Positions 25,603 through 34,089 are shown, numbered from the stretch's first letter. The stretch is DNA of 64,000 bases from Nocardia sp. NBC_00565 (GCF_036345915.1 NZ_CP107785.1:9362001-9426000), one strand, 5' to 3'. Program-made: numbers and translations. The notes: a model not told the origin generated them from the sequence alone.

Positions 25603-26387
25603 CCGCTACCCCGCTGCGGGTCGCAGTGCTCGGATTCGGCGAAGCCGGTGGCGCATTCGCCCGCGATCTCGTCGCGGCGGGTGCCGACGTGCGCGGTTTC
25701 GATCCGAAAGTCGCTGCCCCACCTGGTGTTCAGCAGCGCAACGGAGAGATCGACGCGGTCCGCGACGCCGAGTTGGTCTTCAGTCTCACCACCACCGCCG
25801 AGGCGGAAGCTGCGTTGCGCGCGAGTCTGCCCGGGTTGCGGCCCGCAGTGGTGTGGGCGGAGGCGAATACGGCCGCGCCCGCACTGAAGGTGCGACTGGC
25901 CGAACTGGCCGCGGAGGTGGGTGCGGATCTGGTCGACGTCGCGATCATGGCACCCGTGCCCGGCCTGGGTTTGCGCACGCCCATGTACGTATCCGGCTCG
26001 GCTGCACCGCATTTCGTCGAGTTGCTGGCCGAGATCGGTGTTTCGGTCGAGGAAGTGCCGGGTCCGGTCGGGGCGGCGAGTGCGCGCAAGCTGCTGCGCA
26101 GTGTGGTCTACAAAGGGTTGGCCGCGGCCGTGGTCGAGGCGCTGGCCGGTGCGGAGGCGGCTGGGTGTGCCGACTGGTTCCGCGAGCATATGACCACGGA
26201 ATTTCCGAATTTCGACGCGCACACGATGGAGCGGTTGATCACCGGCACGTATGCACACGCGGCGCGGCGCACCGAGGAGATGGAGGCCGCGGCACGGCAA
26301 CTGGCCGATCTCGGCGTCACCCCGCGGATCGCGGGCGCCACCCGGGATGCCCTGCGCGCCATCGCAGAATCAGGAGAAGGCAGATGA
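25599..26387 (+). CDS. NAD(P)-dependent dehydrogenase, 6-PGDH/DUF1932 type
   Basis: 262 residues. The N-terminal Rossmann segment VAVLGFGEAGGAFARDL and FDPK bind NAD(P). The C-terminal helical DUF1932 domain shows GAASARKLLRSVVYKGLAAAV with the catalytic Lys of the 3-hydroxyacid-dehydrogenase family. It is embedded between galB- and galC-type genes with overlapping start and stop codons. The classical 4,5-cleavage pathway needs a semialdehyde dehydrogenase (LigC) to make 2-pyrone-4,6-dicarboxylate. None is present, so this protein may fill that slot or reduce another intermediate (inference). Confidence 0.7.
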   Translation: MTATPLRVAVLGFGEAGGAFARDLVAAGADVRGFDPKVAAPPGVQQRNGEIDAVRDAELVFSLTTTAEAEAALRASLPGLRPAVVWAEANTAAPALKVRLAELAAEVGADLVDVAIMAPVPGLGLRTPMYVSGSAAPHFVELLAEIGVSVEEVPGPVGAASARKLLRSVVYKGLAAAVVEALAGAEAAGCADWFREHMTTEFPNFDAHTMERLITGTYAHAARRTEEMEAAARQLADLGVTPRIAGATRDALRAIAESGEGR

Positions 26388-27091
26388 AATCCGTTGTCGT
26401 AACCGATCCGCCGCGCGCCTCGATCGAGGATGCCGCGCGGCTCGGCGAATACGGTGTCGCCACGGTGCACGAGGCGGCCGGGCGGGTCGGATATCTCGGC
26501 CCGCGCCTGCGTCCGGCCTGGCCGGGCGCGCGCATCGGCGGCACCGCGGTCACCGCGCTGTGCTGGCCGGGTGACAACCTGATGATCCACGTCGCGGTCG
26601 AACAGTGCCGCCCCGGCGATGTGCTGGTGGTGGCGACGAATTCGCCGTCCACCGACGGGCTGTTCGGCGAGCTGTTCGCCACCGCATTGCACCGTCGCGG
26701 CGTGCGCGGCGTGGTGTTGGCGTGCGGGGTAAGGGATATCGCGGAACTGCGGGAGATGGGATTCCCCGCCTGGTCGACGGCAGTCAGTGCCCAGGGCTCG
26801 GTGAAGGCGACGGCCGGGGCGATCAACGTGCCGGTGGTGATCGAGGGCCAACTGATCCGGCCCGGGGATGTGATCGTCGCCGACGATGACGGTGTCGCCT
26901 GCGTACCGCGTGCGGATGTGCCTGCGGTGCTGGAACTTTCGGCGGCGCGCAGCGCCAAGGAAGAAGCGACCAGGCAGGCGTTCGGTGACGGCGAGCTGGG
27001 TCTGGACCGTTACGGACTGCGCGAGCGGCTCGATGAGTTCGGTATCGGCTACGTCTCCTACGAGGACTACGTCGAACAGGAGCAGCCGTGA
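26384..27091 (+). CDS. galC: 4-carboxy-4-hydroxy-2-oxoadipate aldolase/oxaloacetate decarboxylase (RraA family)
   Basis: About 235 residues of the RraA/class II pyruvate-aldolase fold: YGVATVHEAAGRVGYLGPRL, GDNLMIHVAVEQCRPGDVLVV and the catalytic segment ACGVRDIAELREMG, whose Arg-Asp pair binds pyruvate enolate and the metal. The protein is the LigK/GalC/HMG-aldolase type, cleaving 4-carboxy-4-hydroxy-2-oxoadipate into pyruvate and oxaloacetate. ATG 26384 overlaps the previous stop and its own stop overlaps the next GTG, so the galB-to-galD block is translationally coupled. Confidence 0.87.
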   Translation: MKSVVVTDPPRASIEDAARLGEYGVATVHEAAGRVGYLGPRLRPAWPGARIGGTAVTALCWPGDNLMIHVAVEQCRPGDVLVVATNSPSTDGLFGELFATALHRRGVRGVVLACGVRDIAELREMGFPAWSTAVSAQGSVKATAGAINVPVVIEGQLIRPGDVIVADDDGVACVPRADVPAVLELSAARSAKEEATRQAFGDGELGLDRYGLRERLDEFGIGYVSYEDYVEQEQP

Positions 27092-28179
27092 GCACGACCG
27101 AAGCGACTGCCGCGGCGGGCATTCCGTGTACGTGGATGCGGGGCGGAACATCCAAGGGCGCATTCTTTCTCGCCGACGATCTGCCCACCGACCCCGCGGC
27201 CCGCGACGATCTGCTGCTGCGGATCATGGGCACACCGGATCCGCGCCAGATCGATGGACTCGGCGGTGCCACCTCACTGACCAGCAAGGTGGCCGTGGTG
27301 TCGCCGTCGGACCGGCCCGGGATCGACGTCGACTACCTCTTCCTGCAGCTGGGTGTTGCCGAACCGACCGTGTCGGACAAGCAGAACTGCGGCAATATCC
27401 TTGCCGCAGTGGGACAGTTCGCGCTCGAGGCCGGACTGGTCGACGCCACCGGCGACAGCTGCCGAGTGCGCGTCCACCTGGTCAACTCCGGCAGTGTCGC
27501 CACCGCGACCTTCCCCGTCCGCCACGGTCGCCCGGTGTACGACGGTGACACTCGCATCGACGGCGTGCCCGGGACCGCCGCACCGGTGCTACTGGCCTTC
27601 AGGGACACCGCTGGATCGGCCACGTCCGGGCTGTTTCCGACCGGCGCGGTTTCCGACACCATCGACGGTGTCGAGGTCACTTGCGTGGACAACGGCATGC
27701 CGGTCGTGGTGGCCGAGGCGAGCGGCTTCGGGCTGACCGGCTATGAAACGCAGGCCGAGCTGGCCGCCGATGCCGCGCTGCTGGATCGTATCGATCAGCT
27801 GCGCCGCAAGGCGGGACGGCTGATGGGCATGGGTGAGGTATCGGAATCCTCGGTGCCGAAGACGGTGCTGGTCGCGCCCGGCCGCGACGGCGGCCAGGTC
27901 TGTACCCGCTCCTTCATTCCGATTCAGCCGCACACCTCGGTCGGCGTGTTCGGCGCGATCAGCGCGGTGACCGCCATCATGCGGCCGGGCGCGGTCGGTC
28001 ACTACCTCACCGCGGACTGGCCGACCGGCCTGTCCCGGGTGGATGTCGAGCATCCGTCCGGGCATCTGCTGGTCGACATAGCTATCGACGACACCGTCGT
28101 CCCGCCGCTGGTGCGGACCGCGGGTGTCGTGCGAACCGCTCGAAAACTATTCGCGGGCAAGGCTTTTCCCAAATTCTGA
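27088..28179 (+). CDS. galD: 4-oxalomesaconate tautomerase (PrpF/GalD family)
   Basis: 363 residues of the PrpF family (diaminopimelate-epimerase fold): IPCTWMRGGTSKGAFFLADDL at the N-terminus, KQNCGNILAAVGQFALEAGL in the middle and HPSGHLLVDI near the end. GalD of P. putida and LigU of Sphingobium are members that isomerise 4-oxalomesaconate keto/enol forms or its double bond. Position between an RraA aldolase and an extradiol dioxygenase in the same operon supports that role over 2-methylaconitate isomerisation, since no prp methylcitrate genes are near. Confidence 0.85.
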   Translation: MSTTEATAAAGIPCTWMRGGTSKGAFFLADDLPTDPAARDDLLLRIMGTPDPRQIDGLGGATSLTSKVAVVSPSDRPGIDVDYLFLQLGVAEPTVSDKQNCGNILAAVGQFALEAGLVDATGDSCRVRVHLVNSGSVATATFPVRHGRPVYDGDTRIDGVPGTAAPVLLAFRDTAGSATSGLFPTGAVSDTIDGVEVTCVDNGMPVVVAEASGFGLTGYETQAELAADAALLDRIDQLRRKAGRLMGMGEVSESSVPKTVLVAPGRDGGQVCTRSFIPIQPHTSVGVFGAISAVTAIMRPGAVGHYLTADWPTGLSRVDVEHPSGHLLVDIAIDDTVVPPLVRTAGVVRTARKLFAGKAFPKF

Positions 28180-28197
28180 TCCGACCGCTCTAGGAGG

Positions 28198-29169
28198 ATG
28201 TCCATGGCACCCGGTCACGAGATCGCGCATCTGGCGCATCTACAGCTGTTCACTCCGAAGCTCGACGAGAGCGTCGAGTTCTTCACCGATTTCCTCGGCC
28301 TGCGGGTCGTCGACTCCGACGGACCCGACGTATACCTGCGCACCTGGGACGACTATGAGCATCATACGATCACGCTCAGCGCACGCAAACGCGCCGGCAT
28401 CGGCCGCACCCACCTGCGGGCCGCGAGCCCGGAAGCGTTGCGGCGCAGGGTGGCGGCGCTGGAGGCAGCCGGGTGTGGTGTCGGCTGGGTCGACGGTGAA
28501 CCGGGATACGGGCCGACCTATGTGTGCACCGATCCGGACGGTCACGAGTTCGGCATCTACTACGAATCGGACTGGTTCACGGCCGGCGACGACACCCGTC
28601 CGGCGCTCAAGAACCAGGCCGAGGCCTACCCGGGCGTCGGGGTGGGGGTCCGGCGGCTGGATCACGTGAATTTCCTCGGGCGCTCGGTCGAGGAGAACCG
28701 CGACTTCCTCGTCGACATGCTCGGCGGGCAGGTGACCGAGCAGATCGTGCTCGACGATGGCACCGTCCCCGGCAGTTGGACCACCTTCACCAACAAGAGC
28801 TATGACGTCGTCTACACCCGCGACGCGCTGGGGCTGTCGGGTCGCCTGCACCACATCGCCTTCGCCACCGATACCCGCGCGGATATCCTGCGTGCCTGCG
28901 ATATCGCCCTCGAACAGGGGGTGTTCATCGAGACCGGCCCGCATAAGCACGCCATCCAGCAGACGTTCTTCCTCTATGTCTACGAACCTGGCGGCAATCG
29001 GATCGAGCTGTGCAACGCGGGTGCTCGGCTGATCCTTGCCCCTGATTGGCAGCGTGTCGACTGGACCGCCGCGGAGCGCGCGAAGGGCCAAGCCTGGGGC
29101 ATGAAAACTATCGAATCGTTCCACACCCACGGCACTCCCACCGTGGATGAACTGGCGCTCGAAGACTGA
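28198..29169 (+). CDS. Two-domain VOC extradiol ring-cleavage dioxygenase (type I)
   Basis: 323 residues with two vicinal-oxygen-chelate repeats (~5-130 and ~150-290). The C-terminal repeat holds the Fe(II) facial triad: His in RRLDHVNFL, His in LHHIAFAT and Glu in GNRIELCN; HKHAIQQTFFLYVYEPGG is the usual extradiol signature region. It belongs with catechol 2,3-dioxygenase-like enzymes. Canonical 4,5-cleavage of protocatechuate or gallate uses LigAB/GalA-type (type II) dioxygenases, none of which is in this window, so this enzyme may replace them. AGGAGG precedes the ATG. Last gene of the GntR-linked operon. Confidence 0.88.
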   Translation: MSMAPGHEIAHLAHLQLFTPKLDESVEFFTDFLGLRVVDSDGPDVYLRTWDDYEHHTITLSARKRAGIGRTHLRAASPEALRRRVAALEAAGCGVGWVDGEPGYGPTYVCTDPDGHEFGIYYESDWFTAGDDTRPALKNQAEAYPGVGVGVRRLDHVNFLGRSVEENRDFLVDMLGGQVTEQIVLDDGTVPGSWTTFTNKSYDVVYTRDALGLSGRLHHIAFATDTRADILRACDIALEQGVFIETGPHKHAIQQTFFLYVYEPGGNRIELCNAGARLILAPDWQRVDWTAAERAKGQAWGMKTIESFHTHGTPTVDELALED

Positions 29170-29210
29170 CAACGGGCGCTGTGCCGCCTCGTGGGCAGCA
29201 CGCCTTGCTA

Positions 29211-29224
29211 AATTGTTAACAATT
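29211..29224. promoter_or_regulatory. Candidate GntR operator, site C (perfect palindrome)
   Basis: AATTGTTAACAATT, a perfect 14-bp palindrome in an AT-rich island 85 bp before the MFS start at 29309. The same AATTGTT..CA core occurs at sites A and B. It suggests a second transcription unit (29309-32967) in the same regulon. Confidence 0.65.
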
Positions 29225-29308
29225 ATGCTGGAACTATTGTGGGCGATATCTCGGTCAATGTAGCGTCGTATCCACTGTGACGTACACCTCCGGACGAAAG
29301 GGACAAGG

Positions 29309-30643
29309 TTGTCCTCCCTTGACGTGAGCGGCGGCGCGACTGCCGCCGCCGGCCGACTGTCGATACGCGTAACCGCACTCTGCTGGTTCCTGGTCCTGCT
29401 CGACGGGTTGGACCTGTTCGTGTACGGCGCGAGCCTGCCCGGAGTACTGGCCGATAAGGGCTTCGGCCTGACCCCGGCTATCGCAGGCGATATCGGCAGC
29501 CTCAATACCTTCGGCATGCTGCTCGGCGCGCTGACCTCCGGCTTGATCACCGACCGTGTCGGCCGCCGCCGGATCATCATCACGAGCGTGCTGATTTTCA
29601 GTGCCGCCGCGGCCGTCTGCGGTATGGCACCCACGGTCGTCGTATTCGGCGCGGCCCGTTTCGTCGCCGGTGTCGGTCTCGGCGGACTGCTGCCCACCGC
29701 CATCTCGATGGTCATGGAATACGCGCCGGCACACCGGAAGAACCTCAGCGTGACCGTGCTGATGACGGCACATCAAGCCGGTGGAGCGCTCGCGGGCGCC
29801 CTCGCCATGTCCATCGTGGAGTCGCTCGGCTGGCGCGCGGTGTACTGGCTCGGCGCGCTGCCGGTCCTGGTGGCCCTGCCCGCCGCGTTCTTGCTACTGC
29901 CCGAATCGATTACCTATCTGCTGGGTGCGGGCCGCACCGACAAGGCCAAGGCGATCGCGGACAAGTTCGGCGTTCCGCTCGCGACGTTCGCGCCGGGGCC
30001 GGTGACCCGGCGGCGCTGGGGCAATGTCGCGGCCCTGTACACGCCATCGCTGTGGCGCACCACCCTGCTGTTCTGGATTGCCTCCTTCTTCGGCCTGCTG
30101 CTGGTGTACGGGGTGAACACCTGGCTGCCGACGATGATGCGCGGTCACGGCTACCACCTCGGCTCCGCCATCAGCTTCCTGCTGGTCATCAACCTCGGCG
30201 GCATCGTCGGGATGCTGGTCGCCGGACGCCTCGCCGACCGATTCGGTCCGCGGCCGGTCACGATCACGTGGTTCGCCATCACCACGGTGGGTATCGGCCT
30301 GCTCTCGATCCACATGCCGCTGGCGATCACCTATGTCGATGTCTTCCTCACCGGTGGCTTCCTGTTCAGTGCGCAGACGCTGATCTATGCCTCGGTCGGC
30401 ACCTACTACCCGATCGGCGACCGGGCCACCGCACTCGGCTGGGTCTCGGGCATGGGGCGCTTCGGCGCGGTCTTCGGGCCGTGGTTCGGCGGCGTGCTGG
30501 TAGCCCACCAATTGTCCACCTGGGGCTTTGCCGTCTTCGCCGTGGCGAGCGTCATCGCAGCCACGATGATCGGTTTCATCCCACGCCGACCGGTCGCCGC
30601 GGCACCGTCGCTCTCGCCGAGCGCGGAACCGCAGCTCTCTTGA
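29309..30643 (+). CDS. Aromatic acid:H+ symporter (MFS, AAHS/PcaK-like)
   Basis: 444 residues, 12 predicted helices. WFLVLLDGLDLFVYGASLPGVL in TM1 contains the D-x-x-x-D-G-type acidic pattern of aromatic acid carriers, and GLITDRVGRRR after TM2 is MFS motif A. TTG 29309 has AAAGGGACAAGG upstream. Sitting between ring-cleavage and LigI-type lactonase genes, it most likely imports a benzoate, hydroxybenzoate, protocatechuate or gallate into the cell. Confidence 0.87.
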   Translation: MSSLDVSGGATAAAGRLSIRVTALCWFLVLLDGLDLFVYGASLPGVLADKGFGLTPAIAGDIGSLNTFGMLLGALTSGLITDRVGRRRIIITSVLIFSAAAAVCGMAPTVVVFGAARFVAGVGLGGLLPTAISMVMEYAPAHRKNLSVTVLMTAHQAGGALAGALAMSIVESLGWRAVYWLGALPVLVALPAAFLLLPESITYLLGAGRTDKAKAIADKFGVPLATFAPGPVTRRRWGNVAALYTPSLWRTTLLFWIASFFGLLLVYGVNTWLPTMMRGHGYHLGSAISFLLVINLGGIVGMLVAGRLADRFGPRPVTITWFAITTVGIGLLSIHMPLAITYVDVFLTGGFLFSAQTLIYASVGTYYPIGDRATALGWVSGMGRFGAVFGPWFGGVLVAHQLSTWGFAVFAVASVIAATMIGFIPRRPVAAAPSLSPSAEPQLS

Positions 30644-30683
30644 ACCGCGGCGCTCTTGAATCGAAACTCCCACAGGAGGTTTC

Positions 30684-31601
30684 ATGAACGCACTCGCGTC
30701 CAAGACCCCCGGATGGTTGGACTGGTATCCGAACCCGTCCGTACCCGCCTTCGAATTACCGGCGAGGACCGTCGATACCCATTGCCACGTCTTCGGTCCC
30801 CAGGCTGAATTCCCCTTCGCCCCCGAACGGAAGTACACGCCATGTGACGCGAGCAAGGACCAGCTCTTCGCGCTGCACGACCACCTGGGGATCAGTCGCA
30901 GCGTGATCGTCCAGGCCACCTGCCACGGTGCGGACAACAGCGCGATGGTCGACGCCGTCGCATCGGCGGGCGGCCGGGCCCGGGGGATCGCCACGGTTCG
31001 TTCGGACATCAGCGACGCCGAATTGCGCAGGCTCGACGCGGCAGGTGTGCGCGGCGTGCGCTTCAACTTCCTCAAACGCCTGGTCGATACCTCGCCCGCG
31101 GATGAGTTGTCCGCCATCGCCGCGCGGATCGCGCCCATGGGCTGGCATATCGTCCTCTACTTCGAAAGTGCCGATCTGCCGGAGCTGGCCGACTTCTTCG
31201 GCGCCCTGCCCACCCCGCTGGTGGTGGACCACATGGGACGGCCGGACGTCACCGAACCGGTGGACGGCGCGCAGTTCGGCCGGTTCCTGCGATTCGTCGA
31301 ACACCACGACGTATGGGTGAAAGTAACCTGCCCCGAACGCATCAGCGTCACCGGGCCCGCCGCGCTGGACGGCGAACAACACGCCTATACCGATGTCGTG
31401 CCCTTTGCCCGCCGGGTCGTCGAAGAGTTCCCGGACCGGGTGCTGTGGGGCACCGACTGGCCCCACCCCAACCTCACCGACCACATGCCCGACGACGGGC
31501 TGCTGGTCGACTTTCTGCCACACCTGGCGCTCACCACCGAACAGCAGCACAAGCTGCTCGTCGACAACCCGATGCGGCTCTACTGGCCCGGCGAAGATTA
31601 G
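30684..31601 (+). CDS. ligI: 2-pyrone-4,6-dicarboxylate lactonase (LigI-like amidohydrolase)
   Basis: 305 residues of the amidohydrolase-2 superfamily: TVDTHCHVFGP for the HxH motif, FNFLKRLVD, VVDHMGRPD, and GTDWPHPN with the active-site Asp. The spacing and the residues after HCHVFGP match LigI of Sphingobium, a metal-independent family member that opens 2-pyrone-4,6-dicarboxylate to 4-oxalomesaconate. Product and context agree, since GalB, GalC and GalD homologues lie 3-6 kb upstream. ACAGGAGG precedes ATG 30684. Confidence 0.87.
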   Translation: MNALASKTPGWLDWYPNPSVPAFELPARTVDTHCHVFGPQAEFPFAPERKYTPCDASKDQLFALHDHLGISRSVIVQATCHGADNSAMVDAVASAGGRARGIATVRSDISDAELRRLDAAGVRGVRFNFLKRLVDTSPADELSAIAARIAPMGWHIVLYFESADLPELADFFGALPTPLVVDHMGRPDVTEPVDGAQFGRFLRFVEHHDVWVKVTCPERISVTGPAALDGEQHAYTDVVPFARRVVEEFPDRVLWGTDWPHPNLTDHMPDDGLLVDFLPHLALTTEQQHKLLVDNPMRLYWPGED

Positions 31602-31608
31602 GCGTTGC

Positions 31609-32967
31609 ATGCACCACCCCAATGCGGTGAACCGGCTGGACCGGCTGCCGATCTCGCGGTTCCACAAGCTCACCCTGCTGGCCGTTTCCTTCGCCTACTT
31701 CTTCGAGTTCGCCGATATCAACAGCTTCGCGACCACCGCGCCCAAGCTCATCCGCCTGTGGGACATCACGATCAACCAGGTCGCCTATGTCACGTCGCTG
31801 TCGTTCGTCGGCATGTTCTTCGGTTCGGTGATCGCCAGCGCCATCGCCGACCGGTGGGGACGTAAGCGGGCACTGACCTGGACCACGGCGTTCTTCGGAG
31901 TCTTCTCCTTCGCCGCGGTCTTCTCCTGGGATATCGTCTCGCTCGGCGTATTTCGGATTCTCACCTCGGCGGGACTGTCCGCGATGACCGTGGTGGCGGT
32001 CATCTACGTCAACGAGATGTATCCGGCCGCCGTGCGCGGCAAATATCAGGCCTACGCCATCGTCATCGGCATCTGCGGCACACCGGCCACCAATCTCATT
32101 GCCAGCGCGGTCGTTCCGCTCACCGACTGGTCGTGGCGGCTGGTCTTCCTCTGGGGTTCGCTCGGGATCGTCTTCATATTCTTCGCGCGCCACCTCGCCG
32201 AGTCGCCGCGCTGGTACGAAAGCCGAGGCGACTACCGCGCGGCGAATGCGGTGCTCGACGATATCGAAGCCCGGGTCAGCGCCGAGATGGGGCCGCTGCC
32301 CGAACCCGCGCCCGCCGTCGAAGCGGTCGAAACCACCAAAGCGCCACTGCGCCTGCTGCTTCAGAAGAAATACCTGCTGCCGACATTGCTACTCACGGTG
32401 CTGTGGGTGACGCAGACCATCGGCTTCTTCGGTTACTCGAGCTGGGCGCCCACCCTGCTGGCCAAGGAAGGTTTCAGCGTCGAGAAGTCGGTCTTCTACG
32501 TGGCCCTCACGACGGTCGGCGCACCGCTCGGCTCCTACCTGGCCTCCCTGGTCACCGACCGGTTCGAGCGCAAATGGTGCCTGGTTGCCTTCGGCTCGGT
32601 CATCGCGCTGTGTGGCCTGTTCTACGGACTCACCTTCAACCCGATCCTGATCGTCGTCTTCGGCTTCCTCGTCAACCTGTTCGAGCGCGGATACACGGCC
32701 CTGGGCTATGCCTACTCACCCGAACTATTCGACACCCGCAGCCGCTCCCTCGGCACCGGCATCTCCTACGGCCTCGGCCGACTGTCGAACGCCGCGGGCC
32801 CCCTGATCGTCGCGGCCTTGTACAACCACACCGGCTACCAGAGCGTCTTCTATTTCATCGCCGGCACTTGGCTATTGGGCGCCATCGTCCTGGCCGTCTT
32901 CGGCCCGAAAACCCGCCAGACCCGGCACGCCGGGCAAAAGATCGGGCAACCCGCGGCAGCGGTCTGA
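31609..32967 (+). CDS. MFS transporter, sugar/aromatic-acid porter type
   Basis: About 452 residues with 12 predicted helices. Motif A occurs as ASAIADRWGRKRA, ESPRWYESRGDYRAAN is the cytoplasmic loop typical of the sugar-porter and aromatic-acid subgroup, and a C-terminal polar tail is present. It starts 7 bp after the lactonase gene, so it is in the same transcript. Two carriers in one catabolic locus suggest either two substrates or one importer and one exporter of an intermediate. Confidence 0.85.
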   Translation: MHHPNAVNRLDRLPISRFHKLTLLAVSFAYFFEFADINSFATTAPKLIRLWDITINQVAYVTSLSFVGMFFGSVIASAIADRWGRKRALTWTTAFFGVFSFAAVFSWDIVSLGVFRILTSAGLSAMTVVAVIYVNEMYPAAVRGKYQAYAIVIGICGTPATNLIASAVVPLTDWSWRLVFLWGSLGIVFIFFARHLAESPRWYESRGDYRAANAVLDDIEARVSAEMGPLPEPAPAVEAVETTKAPLRLLLQKKYLLPTLLLTVLWVTQTIGFFGYSSWAPTLLAKEGFSVEKSVFYVALTTVGAPLGSYLASLVTDRFERKWCLVAFGSVIALCGLFYGLTFNPILIVVFGFLVNLFERGYTALGYAYSPELFDTRSRSLGTGISYGLGRLSNAAGPLIVAALYNHTGYQSVFYFIAGTWLLGAIVLAVFGPKTRQTRHAGQKIGQPAAAV

Positions 32968-32985
32968 ACGAAAGAAGATCACTGC

Positions 32986-33150
32986 TGCCTTCACATGAAG
33001 GACAGCCTCCTCGGGGGTCAGCTGCTTCTTCGGTCCACCAGACGCCCGCCGCCGTGGTGGCTGTGAGCACGGTCCGCTTTGGTCGAGCCGTTCACGCAGC
33101 TCGGAGAAGTCTTGGAGCAGATCGGTCCGGTTCGAGTAAGTTCCCGCCAT
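32986..33150 (-). pseudogene. N-terminal remnant of a small HTH (recombinase-like) protein
   Basis: From ATG 33150 the minus strand reads MAGTYSNRTDLLQDFSELRE, then GGPKKQLTPEEAVLHVKAA. It looks like the start of short actinobacterial proteins whose LTPEE segment leads into a Hin-type helix-turn-helix. The expected remainder of the HTH is missing: after about residue 55 the frame is unrelated. A truncated gene left from a mobile element is the likeliest reading; resemblance is from memory and moderate. Confidence 0.35.
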
Positions 33151-33163
33151 GTCCACTTCACGG

Positions 33164-33193
33164 AAACCCACAGGTCAACGACCTGCGGGTTTT
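33164..33193. terminator. Rho-independent terminator-like hairpin
   Basis: Stem AAACCCACAGGTC / GACCTGCGGGTTT with loop AAC, thirteen positions with a single A-C mismatch, ending in a T-run. Suitable to end the 29.3-33.0 kb catabolic transcript; the symmetric A/T flanks could let it work in both directions. Confidence 0.7.
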
Positions 33194-33320
33194 CTATTGC
33201 CGGTGACCGGATCGAGTCGCAGGGTGAATGGTGCTTGTACCTGCGGATTTGTAGACGGCGGTTCGATTCCCAGCATGTCCATGACGCTGCATCGAACCCC
33301 CGACCGGCATAAGGATTAGT

Positions 33321-33326
33321 TATAAT
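33321..33326 (+). promoter_or_regulatory. -10 element giving a possibly leaderless higB transcript
   Basis: A consensus TATAAT ends 6 bases before the toxin GTG at 33333, so transcription would begin at or next to the start codon. No Shine-Dalgarno fits. No clear -35 hexamer was seen. Confidence 0.5.
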
Positions 33327-33332
33327 CGTTCG

Positions 33333-33704
33333 GTGCGATGGAGCATCCTGCTGCTTGAGCCAGTCAACGACTGGTTCCTCGACCTGGTGAAGAACGAGCC
33401 GATGATCGCCGACAAGATTGAGGAGGCGCTGGACGAACTGGCCGAGCGTGGACCGGAGCTGGGAAGACCGTTGGTCGACCGGATCCAGTCCAGCAAGGCG
33501 ATGCACAACCTCAAAGAGCTTCGCCCTCGAACCCCGGCGGGTTCCGAGATCAGGATGCTGTTCGTCTTCGACCCAACGCGGGAGGCGATCGTCTTGGTCG
33601 CCGGGGACAAGTCCGGCCAGTGGAATCGTTGGTACCGAGATGCGATCCCCCTCGCCGAACAGCGCTATAAGGACTACCGAGCAACGAAGGAGGAGGAGTC
33701 ATGA
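33333..33704 (+). CDS. higB: HigB/RelE-superfamily toxin (Gp49-like, DUF891)
   Basis: 123 residues: VNDWFLDLVKNEPMIADKIEEALDEL, then LGRPLVDRIQSSKAMHNLKELRP, IRMLFVFDPTREAIVLVAGDKSGQW and YKDYRATKE. These match the Gp49/HigB branch of RelE-fold mRNA interferases, with basic residues for ribosome-dependent cleavage. The gene precedes its antitoxin and overlaps it by 4 bases, the toxin-first order typical of higBA. G+C and composition differ little from neighbours. Confidence 0.88.
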   Translation: MRWSILLLEPVNDWFLDLVKNEPMIADKIEEALDELAERGPELGRPLVDRIQSSKAMHNLKELRPRTPAGSEIRMLFVFDPTREAIVLVAGDKSGQWNRWYRDAIPLAEQRYKDYRATKEEES

Positions 33705-34030
33705 AGGGTGTGTCTTGGGAAGAGACCAAGCGTCGAGCTCGTGAAATCGACCCGACATGGGATTCCCCTGAGCGCGTCGCAGCGCGAGATGAGAGCCGTG
33801 AGCAGATGCGCGCGGAGCAGCGCGGGCACCAGCTCGCCGAACTGCGCAAGCAGTGCGGGGCGACGCAGGCCCAGGTCGCTGAGCTGATGGGGGTTTCTCA
33901 GGCCAGGGTGTCGCAGGTCGAACACGGCAAGATCACGTCCATGGATCTGGTTCGTGACTACATCGTCGCGCTCGGAGGAACCCTGGATGTTGTTGCTCAC
34001 GTTGGTGATTGGAGCGTCAAAGTCGCCTAG
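33701..34030 (+). CDS. higA: HigA-type XRE antitoxin
   Basis: 109 residues. The N-terminal half (WEETKRRAREIDPTWDSPERV) is charged and probably wraps the toxin. The C-terminal half is an XRE helix-turn-helix: LRKQCGATQAQVAELMGVSQ and RVSQVEHGKITSMDLVRDYI. It should neutralise HigB and repress the operon. Its TAG stop (34028-34030) is part of the CTAG target duplicated by the IS that begins at 34031, so the protein is not truncated by the insertion, but nothing downstream remains co-transcribed without reading through the IS. Confidence 0.88.
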   Translation: MKGVSWEETKRRAREIDPTWDSPERVAARDESREQMRAEQRGHQLAELRKQCGATQAQVAELMGVSQARVSQVEHGKITSMDLVRDYIVALGGTLDVVAHVGDWSVKVA

Positions 34031-34053
34031 CACGACAGTTGTATTTCGTTGTG
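34031..34053 (+). repeat. Left terminal inverted repeat of the IS701-type element
   Basis: Begins CACGACAGTTGTATTTCG; identical over 23 bases to the reverse complement of 35391-35413. It directly abuts the CTAG target site. Confidence 0.92.
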
Positions 34054-34089
34054 CTGCAAGCGAGTTGGTTCTGGGGTAGTTTGGCGCGG

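Noticed and set aside
33227..33300. tRNA-like stretch with GGTTCGATTCCC
   Set aside because: The T-loop-like TTCGATT is present, but the flanking bases do not pair as a T-stem, and no acceptor or D-arm can be drawn. At most a decayed attachment site.
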